Under the pieces are notes generated by a model that saw only the letters and a program-made list of their open reading frames with translations, was not told the origin of the DNA and did not search any database. A stretch of DNA of 64,000 bases from contig NZ_JAAIXZ010000024.1 of the NCBI RefSeq assembly GCF_010894435.1, positions 62,001 through 126,000 on the forward strand, written 5' to 3'. The translations under genes and the position numbers were made by a program. This document shows positions 55,945-64,000 of this stretch, piece by piece. This DNA comes from Pyxidicoccus trucidator (GTDB taxonomy: Bacteria; Myxococcota; Myxococcia; Myxococcales; Myxococcaceae). Each line of letters begins with the position of its first letter. Position 1 is the stretch's first letter.

Positions 55945-56688
55945 ATGAGCAAGAAGCTTGTGGAGGAGTTGTACGCGCCGCACGTCAAGGGGGCGCGTGA
56001 GCGGCTCCAGACGTCCCCTGCCATGAAGGCGCTGCTGGATCCGAAGGCGGACCCGGCGCTGGTCGAGGCCTTCCTCATCCAGTTCAACACCCTCGGCGTG
56101 TACATGACGGAGCCGGTGGACGGGTGGATCCGCCGCGCCGGTGAGGCGACGGTGAAGATGGGCCTGGAGGACGTGGGCACCAAGCTCATCGCCCACGCCA
56201 AGCATGAGGCCGGTCACCACCTGATGATGATCGAGGACTCGAAGGCCCTCGTCGCCAACTGGAACAAGCGCCGCTCTCCCAAGCTGGACGTGGAGACCCT
56301 GCTCAACCAGACCCCGACGCAGCCGATGAAGGAGTACCGGGCCATCCACGAGGACACCATCGTCGGCCCGATGCCCGCCGCGCAGGTCGCCATCGAGTAC
56401 GAGATCGAGAACCTGTCGGTGGTCTTCGTGCCCGGGCTGATGGAGCAGGCGCGTCGCGTGCTCGGCGACGACATCATGGAGGCCCTGTCCTTCCTGAAGG
56501 AGCACGCGGAGATCGACGTGGGCCACACCGCCCTCAACGAGGTGATGCTGGGCAAGCTGCTGACCCAGGTGCCGGAGAAGGCGGAGATCATCGGCCAGAC
56601 GGGTGCCCGCGCCCTCGACATCTACCTGAACCACATGGCCATCTGCGTCGAGCTCTCCCAGAAGATGCTGAAGTCCGCCGCGGCCTGA
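55945..56688 (+). CDS. Haem-oxygenase-like di-iron protein (TenA/CADD-like superfamily)
   Basis: 247 aa, all-helical. The motif KHEAGHHLMMIEDSKAL, with later EYRAIHED and HAEIDVGHT, supplies His/Glu/Asp ligands in the order seen in haem-oxygenase-like di-iron oxidases ('iron-containing redox enzyme' family). Such proteins use O2 to modify or cleave small substrates. Start 5 bases after the PilZ gene, so the two should be co-translated and their functions linked. No other biosynthetic gene is adjacent. Function unknown. Confidence 0.75.
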   Translation: MSKKLVEELYAPHVKGARERLQTSPAMKALLDPKADPALVEAFLIQFNTLGVYMTEPVDGWIRRAGEATVKMGLEDVGTKLIAHAKHEAGHHLMMIEDSKALVANWNKRRSPKLDVETLLNQTPTQPMKEYRAIHEDTIVGPMPAAQVAIEYEIENLSVVFVPGLMEQARRVLGDDIMEALSFLKEHAEIDVGHTALNEVMLGKLLTQVPEKAEIIGQTGARALDIYLNHMAICVELSQKMLKSAAA

Positions 56689-56729
56689 GCCTCCGCACCG
56701 CGTTCAGTCCCTGAAGCACCCGCCGTACC

Positions 56730-56767
56730 CAGGGCGCCACGGGCCTCAGTCTGCCCTCGGCGCCCTG
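56730..56767. terminator. Bidirectional hairpin between convergent genes
   Basis: Perfect 9-bp inverted repeat (CAGGGCGCC / GGCGCCCTG) with a 20-base loop, between the di-iron gene and the FAD monooxygenase gene. Confidence 0.5.
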
Positions 56768-56850
56768 TCCATTTCGGCCCCCTGCCCCGCCGTGAGGCCG
56801 CGGCGTGTTCCGTCCCAGCGCGAATCCGCGCGAGGCCGGAGCGCGCCGGC

Positions 56851-58476
56851 TCAGCCCGCCCGCCGCACCGCGCCCTGTCCGCGGCGCGCCAGCGGACGGA
56901 TGCGTCCCCGGAGCGAGCCCTGGAGCTGGCCCGACTGGCCGGCGCCCGCCGTCCCGTAGACGTAGCGATCCGGGCGGAGCACCACGAGGTCCGCCGCGTG
57001 CTGCGCGAACCAGGCGCCCAGCCGGCCCTCCACGTCCACCACCCCGTCCGAGCGGCCTGCACCCGTCCGCTCCGCGGCGGACACCGACAGCCAGCGCCCG
57101 CCGAGCTCCTCCGCCAGGGCCCGGGCCTCGCGCTGCGTGTCCAGTGAGGCGCCAGGCCGGGTCAGCACCGCGAAGCCCTCTCCCAGGACGTCGTCCAGCA
57201 GGGCGGTAGTCCCGTCCGGCAGCTCCACGCGCGGCTGCGGGAAGCAGTTGCCCTCGGCGGCGCCCTTCCCCATGCGGCGACCGCGGATGAGGAAGCCCTG
57301 CGCCAGCGGCTCCACCGGCTTGACCTTGTACTGGCGGATGAACTCACCGGTGAAGGGCAGGCGGTAGAGCACCTGGATGAGGGCGTTGCGCGCCCGCGCC
57401 AGCAGCTGGCCGCCCGTCATCATCACCCGGCCCATGGCGTCCGAGCCGCGGATGATCTCCACCACGTGCGCGCGCCGCTCCTGCTCGTAGGAATCCAGCA
57501 GCGACGCGTCCGCCGCGTCCCCGAGCACCAGGGCCAGCTTCCACGACAGGTTCGCCGCGTCGCGCATGCCCGCGCACAGCCCCTGCCCCAGGAAGGGCGG
57601 CATCAGGTGCGCAGCGTCCCCGAGGAGGAAGACCCTGCCCACCTGCCACTTCTCCGTGATGCGGCTGTGGTACGAGTACACGTTGGCGGAACGGACCTTC
57701 ACGGTGGCCGGGTCCACGTAGTGCGAGATGATGTTGCGCACGTACTCGGGCCGACGCGCGGCCTCCAGGTCCTGGTCCGGCGCGAGGATGACGTCGAAGC
57801 GCATCTCGTCCCGCGACGTGCGGGTGATGAAGCCCCGGCGGTTCGGACCGCAGAGATAGGCGGTGAACGCCGGCTCCGGAGAGGCGGTCGTCACGGAGAT
57901 GGCGAGCGAGTGCTCCAGTGCCGTCGTGCCCTGGAGCTGCAGCCCCAGCCGCCGACGGATGGCGCTGTGCGCGCCGTCGCAGGCCAGCAGGTAGCGGGCG
58001 CGCACCGTGACGGCGTGCTCGGTCCCGCACTCCTTGACCCGTGCGGTGACGCCCTCGTCGTCCTGCACGAAGGACTCCACCTCGTGGCCTCGCCACAGGC
58101 TCACGTGGGGGAAGCGCGCCATGCCCTTGTGGAGCGCCGCCTCCATCCGCGGCTGCTGGAAGAACGCGCACGCGAAGTGGCTGTAGGGCATGTCCACCTT
58201 CGTGAAGTCCACCTCCGCCAGGGAGACCAGATCGTCGTTCAGGTACTGGAGGCGCCGGCACGGGAGGAAGCCCGGATCCAGCTCGCCCACCAGGCCCACG
58301 GACTGGAAGATGCGCTGCGTTTCGTCGTCCAGGCTGAAGGCGCGGGACTGGCCGTTGGGCTCGGTTTCACGCTCGATGACGAGGGTGCGGACGCCCTGCT
58401 GCCCCAGGAGGTTCGCCGCCATCGCACCGACAGGACCACATCCGACGATGATGACATCAACAGACTCTGGAGCCAT
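56851..58476 (-). CDS. FAD-dependent aromatic monooxygenase (MhpA-like)
   Basis: 541 aa. Class A flavoprotein hydroxylase: dinucleotide fold VIIVGCGPVGAMAANLL, the DG motif in LLACDGAHSAIRR, and the GD motif in VFLLGDAAHLMPP. The last ~150 residues fit the C-terminal thioredoxin-like domain of this class. These enzymes hydroxylate phenolic or polyketide rings using NAD(P)H and O2; the substrate is unknown. Good GGAGG site at the start and a promoter upstream. No pathway partners adjacent. Confidence 0.9.
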   Translation of the reverse strand: MAPESVDVIIVGCGPVGAMAANLLGQQGVRTLVIERETEPNGQSRAFSLDDETQRIFQSVGLVGELDPGFLPCRRLQYLNDDLVSLAEVDFTKVDMPYSHFACAFFQQPRMEAALHKGMARFPHVSLWRGHEVESFVQDDEGVTARVKECGTEHAVTVRARYLLACDGAHSAIRRRLGLQLQGTTALEHSLAISVTTASPEPAFTAYLCGPNRRGFITRTSRDEMRFDVILAPDQDLEAARRPEYVRNIISHYVDPATVKVRSANVYSYHSRITEKWQVGRVFLLGDAAHLMPPFLGQGLCAGMRDAANLSWKLALVLGDAADASLLDSYEQERRAHVVEIIRGSDAMGRVMMTGGQLLARARNALIQVLYRLPFTGEFIRQYKVKPVEPLAQGFLIRGRRMGKGAAEGNCFPQPRVELPDGTTALLDDVLGEGFAVLTRPGASLDTQREARALAEELGGRWLSVSAAERTGAGRSDGVVDVEGRLGAWFAQHAADLVVLRPDRYVYGTAGAGQSGQLQGSLRGRIRPLARRGQGAVRRAG

Positions 58477-59138
58477 GTCCGCCTCCTGTTACGTGTCTAC
58501 GGATTTGAGCTGCCTTTGAGCCGAGCTCCCCCTTGACCTGGGAGATAGAGATACCAATACAACCTGACAACCCCTCGGTCGCCTATCTCGACGCCACTAC
58601 CCTGCCGACCTGACAAGCATCGGACTCCCACACCCACCCCGCTCTGCGCAGGACGCGTTTTCCCTCGGGAGTCGACCCGGAATGCGATCTCACCGCGACA
58701 TGCTGCCGCGGGCCTTCAGCTGCCTGGGCGACCCACCCCACCGCGTCGCCACCGCCTTCACTTAATTGAACGCACGGGGTGAAATTCCTTGCATGTCTGC
58801 GCTTTTTCTTCCCGCATGGGTTTGGCTTTCCCGCATGTCTGGAATCTGCGTCGCCGAAGGACACACGACGTAAGTGGATCCACGTAGCAAGACAGCCGAG
58901 ACAGTTCCTTGGAGGCTTCAAGATTGCGCCACGGCGCGAAGACCTGGTGCCGTGGAGTGTGAGGTGGGACGTGAAGAGGGCGAGGACTCGTCCGCTCGCC
59001 AGGTGACAGCTCCGAGAGGCGGCACGAGGACCGTGTCGGGAACCCGGCAGTGACGCCCTGCACCAACGCGGGGCGTCGTGATTTCCACGGCTCACGGTTG
59101 TTGGATGCGGGGTGAAGTTCCTCAAGGAGTACACACAG
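58477..59138. other. Gene-poor region upstream of the FAD monooxygenase
   Basis: About 660 bases without a convincing gene. Holds the monooxygenase promoter (58542-58570), a low-GC pocket near 58755-58860 with two TTCCCGCATG copies, and a 7-bp hairpin at 59052-59077 (GACGCCC / GGGCGTC). Short frames here lack family similarity and good start sites. Confidence 0.5.
58542..58570 (-). promoter_or_regulatory. Promoter of the FAD monooxygenase gene
   Basis: TTGTCA (58565-58570), 17-base spacer, TATCTC (58542-58547) on the minus strand. Confidence 0.5.
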
Positions 59139-59351
59139 ATGGAATGGCTCGAATTCCCGCGTTGGTCCCCTGAAGTGGAGCGGCAGCTGGCGATGCAGGC
59201 CGCGCGACTTGGGGCGGCGATGAGCCGCGGAGCCCTCGCGGCTCGCAAGCCCGGCGCCAGCGCCACCGTCGCCGCGGCGTACCGGCTGAACGCGATGCTG
59301 CGCTCATACCCGCGTACCAATCCCTGGGGCCACCCCGCCTCCGAATGCTGA
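59139..59351 (+). CDS. Small hypothetical protein
   Basis: 70 aa from ATG 59139 (AAGGAG 9 bases upstream). Tryptophan/aromatic-rich start (MEWLEFPRW), then Ala/Arg-rich helices. No family recognised. Codon use fits the host. It stands alone in the gene-poor stretch, so it could be a real small gene or chance. Confidence 0.35.
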   Translation: MEWLEFPRWSPEVERQLAMQAARLGAAMSRGALAARKPGASATVAAAYRLNAMLRSYPRTNPWGHPASEC

Positions 59352-59517
59352 GCGCCTCGCGCCCCGTGGCCCGGCCCGTCCGCCGCTGACGGCGCCAGGG
59401 CGCGGCCGGCGCGAGCCCAGCACGGGAGACCGCGACGAGGCCCCTCCTCCGCCCTCATCCGAGGGACGGGAGCGCAGCCCCCGGTCTCGACCTTGACTCC
59501 AGAATCAGGCTTCCGCG

Positions 59518-61014
59518 TCAGCCCATGGAGCGCTGGCGGAGCACGGTGCGCTCGACCTTGCCCATGGCGTTGCGGGGCAGCGCATCCACCCAGGTGAAGC
59601 GCGCGGGCGTCTTGAAGCCCGCGAGCGACTGGCGGCACCAGGACTCCAGTTCCTCAGTGGTGGGCGTCGGCTGGCCGGCGCGAGGCGCGAGGAAGGCCAC
59701 GGGTACCTCGCCCCAGCGGGCGTCGGGCAGGCCCACCACGGCGACCTCCTGCACCGCCGGGTGGTTGGCGAGCACCGCCTCCACCTCCGCGGGGTAGATG
59801 TTCTCTCCGCCGCGGACGATGAGGTCCGTGCGCCGGGAGAGCACCGTGAGGCGCCCCCGCGCGTCGAGCACGCCCAGGTCCTTCGTGCGCAGCCAGCCGT
59901 CCCGCAGCGCCTCGCGCGTGGCGTCCGGGCGTTGCCAGTAGCCGGCCATCACCGTGGGGCCGCGGACCTCGATGTCGCCTTCCTCGCCGGGGGCCTTCAG
60001 CGCGCCGTCCCCTCCGACGATGCGGACCTCCACGCCGGGGAGCGGTGGCCCCGCGGTGCGGCCGTCGGCCTCGGTGGGGCGCTCGGTGGTGACCTGGGAG
60101 CACGCCTCCGTGAGGCCGTAGGTCTGGAGCGCCAGCATCCCGGCCGCGCGGGCCCGCTTCAACAGCGGCACGGGGACCGGGCCTCCGCCAATGAGCGCCA
60201 GACGGAACGTCGGCGGCACGGGGCTATCACCTCGCGCGTCCAGGACGCGCTCCAGCGTGGTGGCGACGAGGCTGGCGTGGGAGACGCCCTCCGCGTCGAT
60301 GGCCCGGTTGACCGCGTCCGCGTCGAAGCGGTCGTGCAGGACGAGGCAGCCCCCCTCGTAGGCGGTGCGGGTGAGCATGGCGAGGCCGCCCACATGGAAG
60401 AGCGGCAGCGTGCCCAGCCAGCGCGGCGCGGGGTGTGGGCCCAGGTTGGCCGCGGAGGCCTGGGTTGACGCCCGGAAGTTGCCCTCCGTCAGCACCGCGC
60501 CCTTGGGCCGGCCCGTCGTCCCGCTGGTGAAGAGGACCACGCGAGGCGAGTCCCCGGAGAGCGGTGTGCATGTGTGGGACGGCGTTCCGGTGGCAGCGAC
60601 GAAGGACTCCAGGGGCCGGGCGCCGGGGAGCCGGTCCATCAGCGCGCCCAGGGCCAGCGTGAGGCGCGGGGCCACGTCCTCCACCAGCGGCGCCAGCTCC
60701 GCGCGCGTGAGGCGGGCATTGAGCGGCGCCAGCACGGCCCCCAGTCGCCCCAGGGCCCAGAACAGCCCCACGGAAGCCACGTGGTTCGTGGCGAGCACCG
60801 CCACCCGGTCTCCCGCTCCGACCCCTTCGGACTCGAGGGCCTTCACCCACGGGCCCACCTCCGCGTCCAGCGCGCTGTAGGTCCAGGTGCGGCCGGCGAA
60901 GGTGAGCGCCTCCGCGTCCGGAAACTTCTGGGCGCCTTCCCGGATGGGACAGCTCCAGGGGCCGCACCGGGAGCCAGTGAGAGTCCCCGCGTCGCCGGTC
61001 TTCGGGTCCGTCAT
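59518..61014 (-). CDS. menE: o-Succinylbenzoate-CoA ligase
   Basis: 498 aa ANL-superfamily enzyme: LFTSGTTGRPKGAVLTEG (P-loop), YGLTEACSQV (the usual MenE variant), DLIVRGGENIYPAEVE hinge, and the adenylation Lys in PRNAMGKVER. Next to menC, menA and menH, so the CoA-ligase step of menaquinone synthesis is the natural assignment. 88 bases after menC. Confidence 0.93.
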   Translation of the reverse strand: MTDPKTGDAGTLTGSRCGPWSCPIREGAQKFPDAEALTFAGRTWTYSALDAEVGPWVKALESEGVGAGDRVAVLATNHVASVGLFWALGRLGAVLAPLNARLTRAELAPLVEDVAPRLTLALGALMDRLPGARPLESFVAATGTPSHTCTPLSGDSPRVVLFTSGTTGRPKGAVLTEGNFRASTQASAANLGPHPAPRWLGTLPLFHVGGLAMLTRTAYEGGCLVLHDRFDADAVNRAIDAEGVSHASLVATTLERVLDARGDSPVPPTFRLALIGGGPVPVPLLKRARAAGMLALQTYGLTEACSQVTTERPTEADGRTAGPPLPGVEVRIVGGDGALKAPGEEGDIEVRGPTVMAGYWQRPDATREALRDGWLRTKDLGVLDARGRLTVLSRRTDLIVRGGENIYPAEVEAVLANHPAVQEVAVVGLPDARWGEVPVAFLAPRAGQPTPTTEELESWCRQSLAGFKTPARFTWVDALPRNAMGKVERTVLRQRSMG

Positions 61015-61102
61015 CCCACCGCCTCGTATTTCGTGGGTCGGGCGCTCCTGTAGCCAGCACGCGGCCCGGTGGGGTCGCCGTGGCTTCGGGGTGCCGCGCC
61101 CG

Positions 61103-62266
61103 TCATCCCACCATGTCGGGCGTCAGGCCGAGCCCCGATGACTGCGGCAGCCGGATGTTCCCCTGCACGGGCCGGTACGGGTGCGACGCGGGCTCCTTCG
61201 TGAAGAGGCGCCCCACAGCGAGCCCCGACGCAAGCGCTCCCGAGGGCAGCGCCGCCGCCAGGTGGGTCGCCCCCGCGCGCGCCACCACCCCGTCAATCGA
61301 GCTCGTGACGTACGACTGCATTCCCAGCCGCGCCGCGCGCATCGCCACCACCAGGCATGGCAGCAGCCCGCCGAGCACCATCGGCTTCAGCACCACCGCG
61401 CCCACCGCCGGGCCTCCGCCCATCAGCGGATCCACCGCCAGCAGCGCCCGCAGCGCCTCCGGCGAGCCGAGCGACTCGTCCGCGGCCACCAGGCACGGCG
61501 CCCGTCGCTGCACGCGCCACAGCGCCGCCAGGTCCTCCGGCGGCGTGGGCTGCTCCACCAGCTCCAGCCCGTACCAGCCCAGCTTGTCCAGCGCGCGCTT
61601 CGCCTCGGGCTCGGACCAGCCGCCATTCGCGTCCAGCCGCAGCTTCACGTCCGGGCCCACCGCCTCGCGCACCGCCTTCACGCGCTGCTCGTCCTCATCC
61701 AATGAGCGGCCCGCCGCCACCTTCAGCTTCAGCGTGCCGAAGCCCTCGGCCACCGCCTTGCGCGCCTCGTCCGCCAGCGCCTCCGGCCCGTCCGCGCCCA
61801 GCAGCGCATTCACGGCAACCTCCGGACGCGCCTCCTCCGCCAGCAGCCAGCACAGGGGGACGCCCTGCCGCTGCGCAAGCAGGTCCAGCAGCGCCAGCTC
61901 CAGCGCGTGCTCCGAGGCGGGCATGGGCCCTTCGGGCGTCGTCTGTCGTGCGCGGATTCGCACGCCCTCGCCTCGCGCCACCTGGGGCGGGAAGGGAGAC
62001 AGCGTGTCCTCGATGGCGCGCACCGAGTCGCCGAGGAACTGTCCCTTCAGCGCGGAGAGCCAGGCGCCCAGCGTGGCGCCGCAGTCGGCGAGTGACTCGG
62101 TGCCGAACTCCGGCAGCGGCATCGCCTCACCGAGCCCTACCCGTCCCGCCTCGTCCTCCAGTCGCACGAGGAACCCCTCGCGCGCCGTGTACGTGCCTCG
62201 GGAGGTCTTCAGGGGCTGGAGCAGCTCCAACCGCAACGGGGTGAACGACGCCTGGGCAATCCGCAT
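61103..62266 (-). CDS. menC: o-Succinylbenzoate synthase
   Basis: 387 aa enolase-superfamily enzyme. Catalytic Lys pair KLKVA, metal ligands in LRLDANGGWS, ELVEQP and VAADESLG, and the second Lys in VLKPMVLGG. It dehydrates SHCHC to o-succinylbenzoate. Starts 9 bases after menA. Confidence 0.93.
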   Translation of the reverse strand: MRIAQASFTPLRLELLQPLKTSRGTYTAREGFLVRLEDEAGRVGLGEAMPLPEFGTESLADCGATLGAWLSALKGQFLGDSVRAIEDTLSPFPPQVARGEGVRIRARQTTPEGPMPASEHALELALLDLLAQRQGVPLCWLLAEEARPEVAVNALLGADGPEALADEARKAVAEGFGTLKLKVAAGRSLDEDEQRVKAVREAVGPDVKLRLDANGGWSEPEAKRALDKLGWYGLELVEQPTPPEDLAALWRVQRRAPCLVAADESLGSPEALRALLAVDPLMGGGPAVGAVVLKPMVLGGLLPCLVVAMRAARLGMQSYVTSSIDGVVARAGATHLAAALPSGALASGLAVGRLFTKEPASHPYRPVQGNIRLPQSSGLGLTPDMVG

Positions 62267-62275
62267 GGGCTCACA

Positions 62276-63199
62276 TCATCGCAGGTACAGCCCCAGTGCG
62301 AACAGCAGGCCGTAGAAGAGTTGCAGCCGGGCCGTCCCACCAAGCGCCGGGTTCAGCGCCGCCCCCTCCGAGGTCAGCATCAACCTCAGAGGTGGAATCG
62401 CCAGGGGAAGACTCAGGAGGGCCAGGAAGACCCAGGGGCTTGCCAGCCCCAGCGCGTACATGGCGAACGGCGTGGCGTAGGAGAGCACGAGCAGCAGCAC
62501 GTACTCCGCCTTGCCCATACCGGTCCCGAAGCGCACCACCAGCGTGCGCTTGCCTGCCTTCACGTCCGTCGAGGCGTCGCGCTGGTTGTTCACCACGATG
62601 AGCGCGGTGCCAATGGCCCCCACCGGAACGGCGGCCCACCACGTCGCCGGGTCCACCGTGCCCGCCTGCACGTAGTACGTCCCCGTCACCGCCACGAGGC
62701 CGAAGAAGATGAACACGAACACATCCCCGAGCCCGTGGTAGCCCAGCGGGAAGGGACCGCCCGTGTATGCGAACCCGCACACCAGTGACGCCACGCCAAT
62801 CGCGATGATGGGCCACCCGCCCACCACCACCAGGTACAGGCCCACCGCCGTCGCCAGCCCGAAGCACACCGCCGCGCCAGCCAGCACCGTGCTCGGAGCG
62901 ATGAGCCCGCTCTGCGTCACCCGCTTGGGGCCGAGCCGCTCGTGCGTGTCCGCGCCCTTCTTGAAGTCGTAGTAGTCGTTGATGAAGTTGGTGCCGATCT
63001 GGATGAGCACCGCGCCCACCAGCGCCGCGAGCGCCGGCAGCGCGCGCCCCACGCCCAGGCCGAACGCGAGCGCCGTCCCCACCAACACCGGCACCAACGC
63101 CGCTGTCAGCGTCTTCGGCCGGGCCGCCATCACCCACAGCTTCACCCCAGGACGCGGCTTCACCGCCGCGGGGCCCGGTACCGGAACCGACGTGCTCAC
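62276..63199 (-). CDS. menA: 1,4-Dihydroxy-2-naphthoate prenyltransferase
   Basis: 307 aa UbiA-type membrane enzyme with about 8-9 helices. Asp-rich motifs NFINDYYDFKKGADT and NNQRDASTDVKAGKRTL. Attaches the polyprenyl tail to DHNA. Overlaps menH by four bases (ATGA). Confidence 0.95.
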   Translation of the reverse strand: MSTSVPVPGPAAVKPRPGVKLWVMAARPKTLTAALVPVLVGTALAFGLGVGRALPALAALVGAVLIQIGTNFINDYYDFKKGADTHERLGPKRVTQSGLIAPSTVLAGAAVCFGLATAVGLYLVVVGGWPIIAIGVASLVCGFAYTGGPFPLGYHGLGDVFVFIFFGLVAVTGTYYVQAGTVDPATWWAAVPVGAIGTALIVVNNQRDASTDVKAGKRTLVVRFGTGMGKAEYVLLLVLSYATPFAMYALGLASPWVFLALLSLPLAIPPLRLMLTSEGAALNPALGGTARLQLFYGLLFALGLYLR

Positions 63200-64000
63200 G
63201 GGCTCACCCTCCCCGGGGCCGCCACCGTCGCGGCGGGGCTGTCGAACTGCGGCGCCTCGTACCAGGGCGTCTGGAGGAAGCCCAGCACCTCACGCGCGTA
63301 GTCCTCCGGCGATTCCAGATGTGGCGCGTGGTGGCACTCCGCGAAGGCGTGACGCCACACCACCGGCAGCTCCGCGGCCATGCGGCGCGCCGTCTGGGTG
63401 AACTTCGCGTCCTTGGCCCCGGTGAGCAGCAGCGTGGGCAGCCGCTGCGCGTGCAGCTCCGGCCAGTAGTCCGGCTGGACGCCGAGGCCCAGGCACTCCA
63501 GCGCCCCGGCCAGTCCCTCCGCCGTGCAGGCCCGGCGGCGGGCTCGCAGGACTTCCTGGCGCTCGGGCGGGAGCTGACGCAGGCCCTCGAACAGGGGCAG
63601 CGCCTCCCAGCGCTCCACGAAGGCGTCCACGCCCCGGGCGCGGATGAAGGCCGCGAGTTGGGCATCCGCCTCGCGCCGCGCCGCCCGCTCCTGACGACGG
63701 TGCAGGCCCGGCGAGCCGCTCTCCATGATGAGCCGGCCGAAGCGGTCCGGCGCACGCACAGCCGCCGCCAGCGCCACCCGCGCACCCTGCGAGTAGCCCA
63801 GCAGGTCCACCGGCCCCAGCTCCAGCCGGTCCACCAGCGCCACCAGCGCGTCCACCGTCTCCAGGAAGCCCTCGCGCCCCTTCTTCTCCGGCAGCGGCGT
63901 GGCGCCATGACCGGGCAGGTCCACCGCGATGGCCTTCACCGTCTTCCCCAGCCAGGGGCGCAGGTCATCGAAGGAGTTGCGGCTCCCGGTGAAGCCGTGC
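63196..64000 (-). CDS. menH: MenH (SHCHC synthase), N terminus outside window
   Basis: Alpha/beta-hydrolase, open to the right edge; at least 267 residues visible. Oxyanion motif HGFTGS at the visible start, nucleophile Ser in LLGYSQGAR and catalytic His in CHHAPHLE. It removes pyruvate from SEPHCHC in menaquinone synthesis. The GTG at 63939 is internal, because HGFTGS lies upstream of it. Confidence 0.88.
   Translation of the reverse strand, partial: HGFTGSRNSFDDLRPWLGKTVKAIAVDLPGHGATPLPEKKGREGFLETVDALVALVDRLELGPVDLLGYSQGARVALAAAVRAPDRFGRLIMESGSPGLHRRQERAARREADAQLAAFIRARGVDAFVERWEALPLFEGLRQLPPERQEVLRARRRACTAEGLAGALECLGLGVQPDYWPELHAQRLPTLLLTGAKDAKFTQTARRMAAELPVVWRHAFAECHHAPHLESPEDYAREVLGFLQTPWYEAPQFDSPAATVAAPGRVSP

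Noticed and set aside
58583..59638. Minus-strand 351-aa ORF in the gene-poor region
   Set aside because: Mixed composition, no domain and overlap with menE and the small plus ORF.

Overview
The window is high-GC DNA from a myxobacterium of the Myxococcus/Corallococcus group (suborder Cystobacterineae). This rests on an encapsulin shell gene that closely matches my memory of Myxococcus xanthus EncA, a cargo protein carrying the M. xanthus-type loading peptide, a MYXO-CTERM sorting tail on a large protease, strong GC3 codon bias with long antisense open frames, and a classic NtrC-like sigma54 activator. I see no rRNA, CRISPR array, insertion sequence or prophage. The assignment is from sequence recognition only.

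Layout. 1-10000: the end of a coiled-coil gene, then a minus-strand cluster coding for an NfeD/YqiJ-like membrane protein, a very long flotillin, a giant (1837 aa) coiled-coil AAA+ ATPase and a small membrane protein. 10000-25650: an accessory region with an O-methyltransferase, a 2OG-Fe(II) oxygenase, a metzincin lipoprotein, a DUF1330 protein, a Tat-exported amidase, a patatin-like lipase, an M36 protease with nine PKD-like repeats, a Cys-rich lipoprotein and an NmrA-like protein. 25850-30200: two identical initiator tRNA genes, a five-S1-domain RNA-binding protein and murJ. 30280-35670: the encapsulin locus (cargo, shell, response regulator), an M23 protein and an outer-membrane barrel candidate.

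35760-42870: housekeeping translation genes. rsmI and yraN lie behind a four-copy structured repeat; a membrane YhaN/SMC-like protein without a P-loop follows; then the conserved rpsP-khpA-rimM-trmD-rplS block and rlmN. 43060-52502: central metabolism, with ndk, sucCD, sdhAB, mdh and icd, interrupted by an S41 protease. 52800-56700: a divergent locus with an orphan HATPase-like protein facing a two-gene operon (PilZ plus acyltransferase-like protein, and a haem-oxygenase-like di-iron protein). 56850-64000: an FAD monooxygenase, a gene-poor stretch with one small ORF, and a menaquinone operon (menH-menA-menC-menE, with menH cut by the right edge).

The metabolic genes fit together: the TCA genes feed succinate to SdhAB, which in this kind of organism reduces menaquinone, whose synthesis genes lie 10 kb away. 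The signals least explained by known annotation are the four tandem nested hairpins at 37022-37195, the degenerate YhaN-like ATPase, the flotillin/AAA+ cluster and the PilZ/di-iron operon.
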